Made by a program: the position numbers and the translations under genes | Source of the DNA: Saccoglossus kowalevskii | Lineage: Eukaryota > Hemichordata > Enteropneusta > Harrimaniidae | DNA length: 45,643 nt | Reading direction: 5' to 3' | Assembly: GCF_000003605.2 (NCBI RefSeq) | Contig: NW_003109575.1 | Span: 86,708-132,350, forward strand | Shown: piece after piece, positions 1 to 10,993 of the stretch | How the letters are laid out: every line of letters begins with the position of its first letter | Position numbering within the stretch: the first letter of the stretch is position 1 | Notes under the pieces: generated by a model | Databases searched by the model: none | What the model saw: the letters and a program-made list of their open reading frames with translations, nothing else | What the model was told of the DNA's origin: nothing

Positions 1-425
1 AGCGATATGACCGTATTCTAACTCGTGTCATACGAGGTGCTATATCGCGGATACGACCGTATCCTAACTCGTGTCATACGAGGTGTTATATCGCGGATAC
101 GACCGTATCCTAACTCGTGTCATACGAGTTGATATATCGCGGATACGACCGTATCCTAACTCGTGTCATACGAGGTGCTATATCGGCGATATGACCGTAT
201 CCTAACTCGTGTCATACGAGTTGCTATATCGGCAATATGACTGTATCCTAATTCGTGTCATACGAGATGCCATATCGCGGACACGACCGTATCCTAACTC
301 GTGTCATACGAGTTGCTATATCGGCAATATGACTGTATCCTAATTCGTGTCATACGAGATGCCATATCGCGGATACGACCGTATCCTAACTCGTGTCATA
401 CGAGTTGTTATATCGGCAATATGAC
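1..425. repeat. 46-bp tandem satellite array
   Basis: Nine full units of 46 bp start at 4, 50, 96, 142, 188, 234, 280, 326 and 372, and a tenth breaks off near 425. The array runs off the left edge of the window. Each unit contains two short dyads, GATACG-AC-CGTATC and CTCGT-gtcat-ACGAG. From 188 onward two unit subtypes alternate, giving a 92-bp higher-order period. A decayed unit can still be seen around 460-480. Short ORFs crossing it are repeat artefacts. Confidence 0.95.
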
Positions 426-571
426 CCCTGTCTCAAATTGCATCACACTAGTTGCAATCGTGGATACGACCGTATCTCTCTTTGCATCACATTGTGTGTA
501 GCTTAAACGGAGTGCGTCTTTGTTTACCAATAGATTTATTCAGGATCAATTTGCAGCTTTTGACCGAAGTT

Positions 572-1430
572 TCAGCACTGCCTCTGATGAGTAGCAAGGA
601 GAGATGTGGTGAATATGCATGCCATTTGGTGCACTGCACATAACTCCTTTAGTTGTGTTTTACTCCAGCTTTTTACTATCTCTCGAAATTGTCTTTCGGC
701 CCCTACATACTGTGTACCACTGTCATTCTGAATAGGCTTGGGTTTCCACGAAATGTGATGAACTGAAAAAATGGCAAAATTTGTAAAAACTCCTCTGTAG
801 AACAGTCATCTGCTACTTCTAGGTGGACTGCTCTGATGTTCATATAAGTAAAAATAATGGCATTTTGTGTTTTCTTCCATGTTGACTATACATGGGCCAA
901 AGTAAACACATGCACTGAAATGGGAAGGTGGAGTGAGATTGGCCATAATCTTGGTCTCAGTCTGACGTTTGTGGGTTCTGCATGTCATGCCGACAACTCT
1001 CAGTATATTCACTTCTTATGTTGGCATCAGTTGTTGCTCATGTACATGTTAAGTTATAAAATATGATATGTGATGGTTTTCCATTACGAGCTCTTCTTCT
1101 GATGTGAGTAATCTTATTTTTTTACAAAGGGGCTTGAAGACTACTTCTTTTATTCTCTTTTTTTTTGTGCTTTGAAAATCCAATAACTTCACAACAATCC
1201 TAACTCGTCTGTTAATAGCAGATCATCTTTGACTACATATTTGGCTTTCAAGTTTGTAATGAATCTAAATAAATATGCTGTCACTCGGATCAAATTTCTC
1301 AGTTTAGTGAATTTCTTGTAATTTAATTCCTTAACCATTTTCACTTTGTTTTTTTTCTCTGTCAATTTCACTGGTATCTGTCTTAGAAACAGACTTTAGC
1401 CAATCTTCTTCTGGCAAGAATATTCTATCA
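572..1430 (-). pseudogene. BEL/Pao-type retrotransposon pol relic (integrase region)
   Basis: Read on the - strand, successive frames show the order expected at the pol 3' end of BEL/Pao LTR elements. First comes the segment before the integrase with an RVTAY/FRFI motif (about 1190-1371). Then comes the start of the integrase core with a YFGP motif (about 900-935). Next is RAVHLEV followed by a TEEFL-like stretch (about 780-838), and then NDSGTQYVGAE (about 690-735). The frame changes at least three times and ends at a stop at 572-574, so it cannot be expressed as pol. At the YFGP block the residue where the family has a catalytic Asp reads Val. No LTR, reverse transcriptase or RNase H is recognisable nearby; the relic stops about 100 bp from the decayed edge of the satellite. 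Family assignment rests on motif order recognised by eye. A related Ty3-like integrase is less likely because RVTAY-RFI before integrase is typical of BEL/Pao. Confidence 0.75.
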
Positions 1431-3047
1431 CTAATGTTAATTATATAAATTCAATTATTATACAGCAAATTACTTGCCTACACGGGTTTTTCAATTCAGC
1501 TAATACAGTATTTCCAACATTACATTTCTTATTTTTCTAGCTAGTATCAGTAATGGCCTGTCCGTATAAGAAACCCAACAACAATCATATGAAATATATA
1601 CACTAGAAAACTCTTCCTAGCATAATACATATGACAATCATTTCTATAAACTGGTATGCTCTATGCTTTTCAAAGCAACATTGTTACACAGCCATTCTAA
1701 ATATATGTTTCTTGTTTTCAGCGCTAAAGGGCGCCCTCATTGTTCAAACTTAAAGTTTTGCTCGAAACAGTAGGTTCAGCTGATTTGCAAATTGTATGAT
1801 ACTACAGTGGTAAAGCATCTGATATAGGGTAGGACATATGCATATACAATTTTTCTTTGATTTTTCAAATACAAATTTATCCTCTTTTGGAAAAAATGCG
1901 ATTTTGTTTGTAAAAATCTAAACATCCTTACTTTAGAGAAACACCATGATGATAAGGTGTCTTCTCGTTCTGTTCGAATGTCAATGTGCATTTGGCATGG
2001 GAAACCTCCAAAACAGCAAGGTCATTTTCTGACAAAAAATCCTCTGTAAAATTCAGAAAGAGTTCCTTAAGGCCCACGAACCCTGAACCTAACACTCAAG
2101 CCCCCTTCAATATACCTCTCCATATATTTGAAATGGGAGAGGAGCACTGGGTTAGGATTTGAGTTATTTTATATTTACTTGGATACTTTAATTATTATAT
2201 GTCAATTATTTGTTTTCTCTTTACTTCTACTTCAGAATACTATAGAGTCGATACACCATTGTGTAGAAAGTAACACACTTTGTAGGCTTGACATAATGTC
2301 ATGAACTGTGTCGTCATACCCACAATTCATAGGCTTATCAGAACAATCTTATAATAGTAATTCTATCTCGCCATATTGTGTCTTTAGGATCACCGCAAGA
2401 ATGAACAGATACGTGTAAATATTACATGGTAATTGTTACACTTTTATAATATTGTATTATCACACATATAGATATTATAAATATAATTATTTTTTGGTTT
2501 ACAAGTTTATTTGAAAGGTCATTTGAATAAGTCTAATAAATGGGGGAGTCAACTAAAAAGGGAATATGCCAAACAAACTTTTTATTGTGGTCATTTTTCA
2601 CGGGTAGCCTTTATTTTAACCGAAACCCTTCTATTTGCCATATTATCGCAAGGCAAGGCATTTGCCCTTCTATTCACTTCTGAGGCGCTGATTTCAAAAT
2701 TGGTAATATTTTGTACTATATCAAACATTTTACTAATTCTCAATTCTAAAACACACTTTTTAGTTAATATGGACACCAAACTTTGCAAGGCGGGTGAAAT
2801 TTATTGAAAATTTAGGTAGTTAGTGTTTATTGCGTAAAAACCTGTCTTGTACTCCAATATATCGTAGTCAATAGGCAACCCGGTGGGCATTGTTTCTAAT
2901 GTGGTAATGTATTTACGAGCAAAATCAAAGTACAGCATAACAATAAATAGTAATCATGGTTTTAAAAGAAGACATTTCAGATAAACATCTTAGTTAATTA
3001 CAACCATAAGGGGTTACCCAATCGATATCAAAACCATTTAAACCGAG
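1431..3047. other. AT-rich non-coding stretch
   Basis: No gene is supported. Near 1720-1735 there is a short GC-rich GCGCTAAAGGGCGCC patch resembling many MITE ends, but no partner arm was found. A 98-codon open frame at 2511-2807 begins at TTG, lacks an ATG start and reads as low-complexity sequence. Confidence 0.5.
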
Positions 3048-3063
3048 TTTATGACGTCATAAA
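3048..3063. promoter_or_regulatory. 16-bp perfect palindrome containing a full CRE
   Basis: TTTATGACGTCATAAA is a perfect palindrome centred on the full cAMP-response element TGACGTCA (3052-3059), the CREB/ATF dimer site. No gene start is evident next to it. It is one of six full CREs in the window. Confidence 0.5.
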
Positions 3064-3537
3064 CATGTGTGATGTGTTAAATTACATGTGAAATGTGTTA
3101 ACATGTGTTAAATGTGTTAAATCGTTTTTAACTCGACACATCGGGTAATGACTTCAATTACAACACGTTATAGTTGCTGTAATAATGATACAGAAAATAT
3201 GCAATGATGTACTTTATATAGTACTATTTTTACCTCTTTATGAGGAAGATGGTCTTATATGTTATTGTTATGTGAATATTAATGTGATTGTGTCTAATTG
3301 TGTTTATATACAACATTTCTCAAAACTAGCATTGTGATCACCAACTGAGTTTATGCCATTATCTTCTTAATATATTAATACATACATGTAACATTAGTAC
3401 AATATATTAACACATTCGTGGTATTTTCAATTATGAATAGCCTCCCAACAAATCAAAGAAATGCATCTGAATTGTTTCTATAGTATCCATATTAGCAAAA
3501 CAATGATTAATTCAGAAAAAATACTAACATTCTGATT

Positions 3538-3669
3538 TTATTCGGGACCAAAAGCTGGCTCTACAAACTTCTCATCGTCTGAATCAGCATTGTCATTTCT
3601 GACAATTATGGATTCCAAGCGACCTTCCTTCCTCAACTCTTTCATGATTAGTGAGGTCGTCAACATCAT
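3538..3669 (-). pseudogene. Unidentified C-terminal coding fragment
   Basis: A 43-codon open frame on the - strand looks coding in composition: a basic first half and an acidic tail (ADSDDEKFVEPAFGPE, then stop). The stop codon overlaps an AATAAA, which would fit a transcript ending here. The frame is closed upstream by a TAG about 12 bp before the first ATG; that TAG could also be the end of a weak splice acceptor. The dispersed repeat at 3772 lies just upstream in the same orientation. It may be the last exon of a gene or transposon ORF, or a decayed piece of one. No family was recognised. Confidence 0.3.
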
Positions 3670-3771
3670 TAACAAGTGCTAACGGGTGGCTTCATTAAAT
3701 ATGTAAGCATTTGTAGTGGAACGACATGATACTTTATATTTATATTCTGTCAGTGGGAAATTCTTCTCTCT

Positions 3772-4350
3772 GGGTTCTCCGTACGTGTCAGGGGGGAATC
3801 TCGTCTCGTCTCTCTATCGCGTCTCCTTGAGGTACGGGATCGGGAAAGTCAAATAAGACACACACCACGAAATACGTTTCAACTCTCGTCTTAGTCGGTC
3901 AGTCGAGCACTCTATAAGACACAGCGCCCTGGGGAAAAGTCCCCAAGACTATCGCAAGGCTGATCCAAGACTCTCTCTAGACTGCATGCGTCTCAAGACT
4001 CTCCAAGACTGCGTCTGTTCTGGTGTACTCGCCAAGACCAACTTTATTCACTTTCAAAACCTTAACCAATTACAAAGCAGTAAAAAGACTCTAGGGCGTA
4101 ACCTTCAATCATAAAGCCAATCACACTAAGTACTGAACACGTCATATCTTTTGATTGATCGTTCGCTATATTAATAATTGTCAGAAATAGTAGTCCGAAT
4201 AGCGACGGTTATCTCGTAATTAGTTCCAAATCACTGAGTCGAGTTCCGTCCAGGACCTCAAATGGTCTAAACGGTGCCAGACATAACACAGCAATTCGCT
4301 CGTAATCAGCTAATTAAGTCGATTAACAGATACGCAAAAACAATTTCATC
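3772..4350. repeat. Dispersed repeat family 1, copy A
   Basis: This sequence matches 26892-27522 in the same orientation at roughly 85-90% identity by eye. The copies share the GGGTTCTCC start, the CAGCGCCCTGGGGAAAAGTCCCC core and the AGCTAATTAAGTCG end. Copy A lacks the ~16-bp and ~14-bp insertions present in copy B. No terminal inverted repeats or target duplications are visible. Read on the - strand it starts with TGAA and has AATAAA in both copies, so a solo LTR is possible. An internal fragment of a longer element is the alternative. Confidence 0.85.
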
Positions 4351-4760
4351 ATAATTCTTCGCAAAACCAAGATTCATGACTATTTTAATTTTTTGAAGTT
4401 TTACCAGAAGATGGTGCTGTGCATCACATTGACTTTCGTTTTCCCTAGAAACCCTTACATCTACACATTGTCGATCTATTTATCAAATTTTGCGTAACAG
4501 ATAGATATTTTACTGAATACATCCATGAACTCGTCTCGCATAAGCAATGTTTTTTTTAAATACTTTCTTTTTCGAAAAAAAATGTTTGCTGGAAAGCTAC
4601 AATAAAATCTCTAAAGGTCTGACATAATGCCTGGATTAGTAGAAAAACAAACATGTAAATACCTAAAAGTATCAGAAAATCTTCAGCATGATAGAACAAA
4701 AATTTGAGAATTAGAGAATAAGTGTGACCAATCAACGCAAAGATATGTGATGAAAGATCA

Positions 4761-4930
4761 CGTTACGCTACGTTACGCTACGCCACGCTGCGCTACGCTA
4801 CACTACACTACACTACGCTACACTACACTACACTACACTACACTACACTACACTACACTAAACTACTAACACTACACTACACTACACTACACTACACTAC
4901 ACTACACTACACTACACTACACTACACTAC
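4761..4930. repeat. Pentanucleotide microsatellite (ACTAC)n with CpG-containing variants
   Basis: About 34 five-base units. The left end is made of TACGC-type units and grades into a pure TACAC-type array on the right, with one break near 4862. Confidence 0.97.
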
Positions 4931-4935
4931 TTCGC

Positions 4936-5970
4936 GTTTATAAGCCTATCTCTGGTTAAATTTTGCACTATTACGCAATGTATTATTTTTGTTTATACTC
5001 AGCTAAAATCAAGCAACGTGCGTTACGTGTTTAGAGTTACCAAATCAACCATTTTCAGAAAAAGATTATAAAAATATAATTAAATATGTCATTGAAATGA
5101 CTTTACAAGTGGAACATGGGCGCCGTCATGTTAATAACTACCTTGGAATATGCGCTATCATTGGTCGATTCACATCAATTAAAATCTGGCCAAACGTTAC
5201 AATCTTCAATGTTTTATTGATTTTGAGTTTCACAAATTACACTGACATGGCAACACTAGTTTGCTACGTTCGCCCATGGGGTGTATAGTCCGCTGATTGT
5301 AGTGTGCTTAAAATACACTGTTTGGATTGAGGTCATTCCCCAATGCTATGGGAATATAGCATATTCCTCATTTCATTTCGGAGAAACAATACTAATATGT
5401 CCATGGCCAGACAGTTCCTTATGAAGGATAAGAATGTACATCTGTACTTGAATATTGAATATCCGTCGCTAAGTTAATAATCATCTTATCCTCATTTACA
5501 TCAATTTCTCTTTACCGAGACTTAGACTACAGTCACGTGTAGTTTAAGTATTTGTATTAGTTATGTATTCATTCCATTATTAAGTGACAATGTTTACGGG
5601 AATTTCTGTAAAACGGAACTTTATTTGATATACCCATAATCCTCTCTGTTGGCAGTATGGCTGCTTTATCACTGAAATGCACACACGTCTATTGATAATT
5701 TGTTTACGCATTCTTTCTAACTACCTGGTTCTCGGTAACCCTTCATCTTGCTATCTTTTGCTGAATTCAATCTATGACTCTAATCTCGCCAGCTGAATTG
5801 ATATAAATGAGAAACGCGTAGATATAATAATTCTATTTATAGGTGTCCCAGACAAAAGCAGTTGGCGCAGAAATGAAACGATTGCAAATATCCAGATACA
5901 CCGGGGCCGATCATTATCATTTCCTACCAAACAGACTCCCAACTGATGTAATGAGCCCCACACGCCGCGT
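4936..5970. other. Non-coding stretch
   Basis: No gene or repeat could be supported. The 63-codon frame at 5097-5288 has an ATG but no recognisable feature. Confidence 0.4.
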
Positions 5971-6745
5971 TTAAAGGGCGGTAATCGGCGCGCCACGCAT
6001 GCGCAAGATATATGGGTTCATATAAACAAAGATGGCGACTTTGGCTGTTGCACAGATTAATGGGTACTGTCACACGCAACGTAATATTACCGTAAATGGT
6101 ATAGTACAGGTGTGATGGTTCAAATACCAAAATGGCAACAGTAGCAGAAAGACTTCCCTGGCGGCGATGATAAAATACGAACACGGAGCCAACAGATGAG
6201 GTTTCAACTGGTACTGGTATTATTATACTCGGCAAACATCAAGTGCAATAACGCGGTAAAACTCCACTACTCCAATAACTAGATACTTAAACTCCATTAC
6301 AATTCAACGAGATCTCCGATCTGAACTCAGTGCTGAACAACTCCTCTATATATACCCACACAGTCTATAAATAGACCATTACATCAGCATACATAATGAG
6401 TTTAGAACTTACTACAAATTTCTAGAATGTTCCATTACCTTCTATTGCCTCCTACAGTGTTCTATTACCTATTCAACCAGTTTCTAAAAAAAATCTAGAA
6501 TATTCCACCCAGACACAGTACGGTTTTAGAACATTCTCAGTGACACGGAAGTGGTAAATAAGTCGTATGCGACAGGTACATACTGAGACGTTACCAAGCC
6601 TTAATTAGGTATTTCGTAGGTGATTGAAAGGTATCAAGACGACATACTTGTGATTTCCATTAGAAGAGCGCATTGGATTGTGGGAAAATCAATGTTTATC
6701 AACACAAATGCCACACATGCGCATGCGACGACTACCGCCCTTTAA
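5971..6745. mobile_element. 775-bp TTAA-flanked non-autonomous DNA transposon (piggyBac-like MITE)
   Basis: TTAA at 5971-5974 is followed by AGGGCGGTA...CGCATGCGCA (to 6005). The inverted match TGCGCATGCG...TACCGCCCT ends at 6741, followed by TTAA at 6742-6745. The left arm has about 7 extra bases relative to the 24-bp right arm. TTAA duplications are the hallmark of piggyBac-type insertion, but piggyBac termini usually begin CCC, so the superfamily call is an inference. The inside contains no transposase. It contains a promoter-like block on the - strand (separate entry). Confidence 0.65.
6342..6536 (-). promoter_or_regulatory. Candidate heat-shock promoter inside the TTAA element
   Basis: On the - strand, a series of heat-shock elements precedes TATA boxes. 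A perfect three-unit HSE (TTC-nn-GAA-nn-TTC) lies at 6420-6432. A second with one mismatch lies at about 6493-6505, and a two-unit site at about 6529-6536. Downstream in the - direction are CTATTTATAG (about 6365-6375) and a stronger TATATATAG (about 6342-6355). The layout of HSF1-type trimers upstream of a TATA box is that of inducible Hsp promoters. The first downstream ATG with good context (G at -3, G at +4) is at 6297 and opens only 24 codons, ending at 6223. Either the element has captured a host heat-shock promoter, or the HSEs arose by chance in AT-rich DNA. Confidence 0.45.
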
Positions 6746-7045
6746 AAAGAATATATATATAATATTATTAATATAATAAAAAAAGACGTACATTGGTAAA
6801 GAAAAATGATAAGATGTGTACTGACCACTGGGCGGATATTAGGTACTGAGTAATGAACATAGATATTAATGTATAGATATTTAAAAAGATAGAAAAAAAC
6901 AACAACCGACAAATTAACCCTCAAATTCCTGTTCATTCACAGCATATTTTAGTGCCCACTTTGATGTCAATCATGCCATCTAATAACAAAGCGTCTATGT
7001 GACGTAAATTGATGATGGGATTGTTGTTTCTATAGTTACCGGTTC

Positions 7046-7247
7046 ATGTACATACTGTTTTCGGGACATGTATTATATTCTAAATGGCGATCATTTACAA
7101 AACTAATGCAGTTGTCGTTTTTAACGACTTTTCTTATTCAAATCTGCGTCATTTGTATGCAACAGAAGCCCGGAAAGTATATTGATAACATTCCACTTCT
7201 CTTCTCGGTTTCTGTGGGCGTGATGATGATGCATCGACCAATCAACG
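7046..7247 (+). CDS. Candidate first coding exon of a small membrane protein
   Basis: An ATG-initiated frame runs from 7046 to a GTAAGC donor at 7248, ending in phase 1. A second in-frame Met (residue 21) starts a signal-peptide-like stretch (MQLSFLTTFLIQICVIC). Another hydrophobic block follows, then HRPIN. Joining to the phase-1 acceptor at 9712 would complete a Gly codon and continue in frame to a transmembrane tail, giving about 108 residues (or 88 from Met21). The implied intron is about 2.46 kb with GT/AG ends. Support is phase agreement plus open frame only. The hydrophobicity could be a by-product of T-rich DNA, and a competing frame starts at ATG 7084. No homologue was recognised. 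Confidence 0.3.
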
Positions 7248-8386
7248 GTAAGCATAAGATCGCGTGGTGGCCGAGATATATTCATAGAAATAGAACTCTG
7301 CCCTCACAGTTTGGCACAAATACCTACCCCTTCCACTAAGTGTACGGCGATAAGTTAAGGCACAGTCCCTCAACAGGGACTGTGGTTAAGGGAACCAAAA
7401 CTAGAAATTGGTGGAATTTACTGCAATATACATGGATTACGTAATACATGTTGACTGTCTTCAAGGAATAAAGGATTGTGTCTTGGTGTTGAGGAAAGAG
7501 ACAACGTACCGATAGATGGTTGTTTAAAAAGTTATGAATCACGGCACTTTCACGCATGCGTTATGGAATACATAGAAACGAACAGCAGCGTGTACACTGC
7601 GTACACAATATGCCAATAACTTTAATGGGATTGTAGCATAGACATATCTCATGAATATTATTTTAAGGTGCAATATTAATACTAATAATGATTCATATAT
7701 ATGACAAATAAGAGTCTTAAAAATTACAATAACACATTGGTCACGTGATTTAACAAGTGCCGCTGCGTCTTCTACTGCAAGTCTATCTTTGCGGGACACT
7801 AACTATGCAGCGCCACCAGTGGGTGTACTTGGCTCTATGTGTCAAGACAGATATCATGAGTTTGAGCTGTTTCTCTCTGGTAGTGATATACGTAATGCAA
7901 TATGGTTATCTTCTCGTTTTTGTATTATCTATGATTGTCATTGTGCTCGTAGACTTGTGATTGCGATACACAATGTGAATTCCCACTGGATGCCTACGCT
8001 ACACGGCTGGCAACTTTCTCTCGTGGTTTCCGCGCGTCCATATTGACCCAAAGTGGTGCCGTATCGAAAGCCATAACTTGTTGGCGATGTTCCATGTTGC
8101 GCCTCTTCTGTGTATAAAACAAGGGAACTGAATCTTGTTATTATCTACAGAAATATGATTTATGCAACCAGGTTGTAGCTAGTTTTGTTTCCCTTGTCTC
8201 GTCTTTATACAGAAGAGCCCCATTTCATGTAAAAGCGCTACGTATACGTGAAGGAACAACATGTCATTATTGACGCCATATGTTCATTGCAATTATTTTG
8301 TCAGCCTTTGTGTGGGTAGTATACTTTCTTGGGATTCACAGCAAATTACTAAAATGCACACCGAAGTCACGTAATTGAAGTTGAAA

Positions 8387-8719
8387 ATGTCATTACTGCT
8401 GTTCATGTTATCCACATTTAATTTCCATTTGAAGTCAGGTACTAGAAGAATTCGTTTATTACTTTGCAAATATTTTTTCACACATGCCTGGCCACAATGT
8501 TCTTATTTGCGTTTCCTCAATTCTGTTACATTATGGAGTCGTAGTCGACATTATGTTCTTTTTATTCACGGCAATGGATGTCGTCACTTTTTTCACATCT
8601 TTTTTCAGCCCACCTTCACCTCTCGAATGAGGAACCTCTTAATCGTACATTGCCGGCCAATGAGCATCGTGGGTATAAAACACAATATACCATTTACACA
8701 ATGTCTTGGTTTCTTTTGA
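8387..8719 (+). CDS. Hypothetical 110-aa ORF with signal-peptide-like start
   Basis: The ATG at 8387 has A at -3 and begins MSLLLFMLSTFNF, a plausible secretion signal. The frame then runs 110 codons with few acidic residues and several cysteines. It lies within the putative intron between 7247 and 9712. ORFs of this length are expected by chance a couple of times in a window this size, and there is no splice or poly(A) support. Confidence 0.15.
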   Translation: MSLLLFMLSTFNFHLKSGTRRIRLLLCKYFFTHAWPQCSYLRFLNSVTLWSRSRHYVLFIHGNGCRHFFHIFFQPTFTSRMRNLLIVHCRPMSIVGIKHNIPFTQCLGFF

Positions 8720-9711
8720 ATTGCGATAATTAGATTTTTTTAACATCACGTCCATTATATATGCGTTTGTAAAGACAATAATCAGTTCAGGGTCGTCCAC
8801 TTGACAACTTGGGACATTGTTTATCTGAAAACAGTTTCTTCACATGTGCATGACGAAACACATTTGCTTGTTACATCCCTCCCTCTCCCCATCGCTGTTC
8901 ATTGTGCAATTTCCCATACGCCAATGATATAGTTTCAGTTTTTTTTAATGTGTGACCCTTATAACACGAGTAGTTGTATTTACCGTAATGCAATTAAGTT
9001 TTCTTCAAGCTGGAGCTGAACACTTTATTTTCTTTTTTTCAAAAACATCACAATGTCGGTAAAGAAGTATTTATTTCATGATTCCGGGTAGGTAATTTAG
9101 ACGACGTCATAGCTATAGGTCAAATAACTGAATACTCTAGCACTCATGCGCGCTACAAAGTTTGATACTGGATTGGTTTTATTTTTAGCCCCTCCCCGGA
9201 TCTCAGCGACAGCATTTCATTCCACTTTTATTTAAGATGCAATAAGTGAAACATAATATTAGTGTTTTGATGTCATCACTCAGTTTGAAACTAACGTGAC
9301 ATGTAACGTATCAAGTTGTACCTTGTGCTTCGAGTATATCATATTTCAACGTGCATCGTATTAAAATAGAAATGTACTTAATCGTTAAGCTCTTTGTCAA
9401 CAGACTTACAACGAAACTACCCAAATGTAGATATACAAAAATATAAATATCCACAATCGATTCTGGAAGAGAAAGATGCACGATAAAAAACAAAGGGCCC
9501 TTGCACTTGTGTTTCGTGTGTTGACTAAATCAATGAGAAGATGGGGAAAAGGGTAATAGCGGCATACAGTATATAAATTAGAAAGTAGGATATATATTCA
9601 ATGCACGAAAAAACATTCATGAATATCAATACTGCATTTATTGATAAGCATACTCCCGCGTTGATATCTATTTAACGTTTAATTGATTCTTAATTGTTTC
9701 TTGTTTAACAG

Positions 9712-9836
9712 GTAAACGTAAAGTAACTGAGGACTCACAATCACCACATTATTTTGCCAGTGTGATTATTATTTTCATAGGTTTTCTGATTACAATATTT
9801 ACGGCGGTAGTGAGAAAACGCGCCACCAAGAGATAA
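9712..9836 (+). CDS. Candidate terminal exon encoding a C-terminal transmembrane segment
   Basis: A good acceptor (TTGTTTCTTGTTTAACAG, ending 9711) is followed by two bases that complete a split codon. Then come 40 codons and a TAA at 9834-9836. The peptide is polar first (KRKVTEDSQSPHYF), then one ~20-residue hydrophobic helix (VIIIFIGFLITIFTAVV), then a basic tail RKRATKR. Hydrophobic helix plus positive cytoplasmic end is the usual form of a single-pass or last-pass membrane protein C-terminus. Phase 1 matches the donor at 7248. No canonical AATAAA was seen in the next 400 bp. No family was recognised. Confidence 0.4.
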
Positions 9837-10993
9837 ATGACTTCAGTGGCCGGCAATGATGAAGGACCACAAACGCCCGTCTAATAGTAGTAATAATGTG
9901 TACTTTTTAACAAATAGATAATAACTCTTGTTTTTTTGTAAGAAAATTGCGTCACTTTCCCCAGTATTCCAAAGGACAGTGAGTTGGGTCACATATACTG
10001 ACTGAAAAGGTGATTCGAAGTGGTTAGCTACAGGAACGGGGAAATAGTACGTTATAATGTAGTGTACATTACAACTCCCATCATTGATTGAGATGCTATC
10101 ATTATATTGTCGGTTCCCTCAAAAGTATTTTAAACATTTCAATCACGTAACAGTGCACTATTATATCCTGTTATCAAGCGATACATTATGCATGAAAGCA
10201 GACGGGGTGTGTGAAGTAGACAGTGTGTCGTCGGGTTATTATACCCTGTTTGTGGATCTGAGAGCATAATATGATGACACGTTATTGTGTTAGACATTGC
10301 TATGGGAAAAGCTAAACCACATTAAGTTGTTGAGTCGAAACGTCTGTGTTTAACTGGAAAAACCAACCATTGCGAGGCGCACTTTACTCATTTCATTTCC
10401 ATGGCAACTTCACATCGTTGTAAAATCATTCACTTAATATAACGCATCGTTTTTACGATGGCGACTACAACCAAATGATGTCTGATCACTATTTGTGCTC
10501 TCGAATACATTTTGGGGTAGGGGGTTGCAGACGACACCTGACAATACTCTTTCAGGTTTGATCGATATAGACACGCTGCCCAAGGCACGAACATACCTAC
10601 TAACACGTGTGAGTCTTGTGTGTATCCGAAGATATGTAAATATCGTGTTTCGCATCTAAATCATCGATAATCAGTAGAAAATAGTGTAAGCTATGTATTG
10701 TATTATAAAGACAAACAATCTTTAAAAATTTCTAAAGATTTTATTTCACAAAAATGTGTTATTCATATTTGTAATTATATAGTTTAAGGTTTATGCTGTA
10801 ATCAACAACAATGTCACGATATTATGGATTACCATACATTCGACCTTGCTCTACATTCGAGTGAACGTTTGCTAAGCTGCCTGAAATCCTGAATTACTTG
10901 ATTTTACCCAAAATAGTGTGGTTTATAGTTGTAACACTAAAATGTGACCCTTATCTTTGCATAATCATTGTTTATTCTATTATCCCTTCTCAG
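9837..10993. other. Non-coding stretch
   Basis: No gene, repeat or paired inverted arms were found. Open frames at 10084-10269 (TTG start) and 10434-10655 show nothing recognisable. Confidence 0.4.

Noticed and set aside
4447-4470. AACCCTTACATCTACA, identical to the NPYIY codons of receptor 1
   Set aside because: Flanks show no further similarity to either receptor, and a 16-base chance match somewhere in the window is not improbable.
7084-7185. Competing ATG frame (MAIIYKTNAVVV...) inside the candidate exon at 7046
   Set aside because: Only 33 codons with no good donor before its stop. Kept as a reason for low confidence in the 7046 exon.
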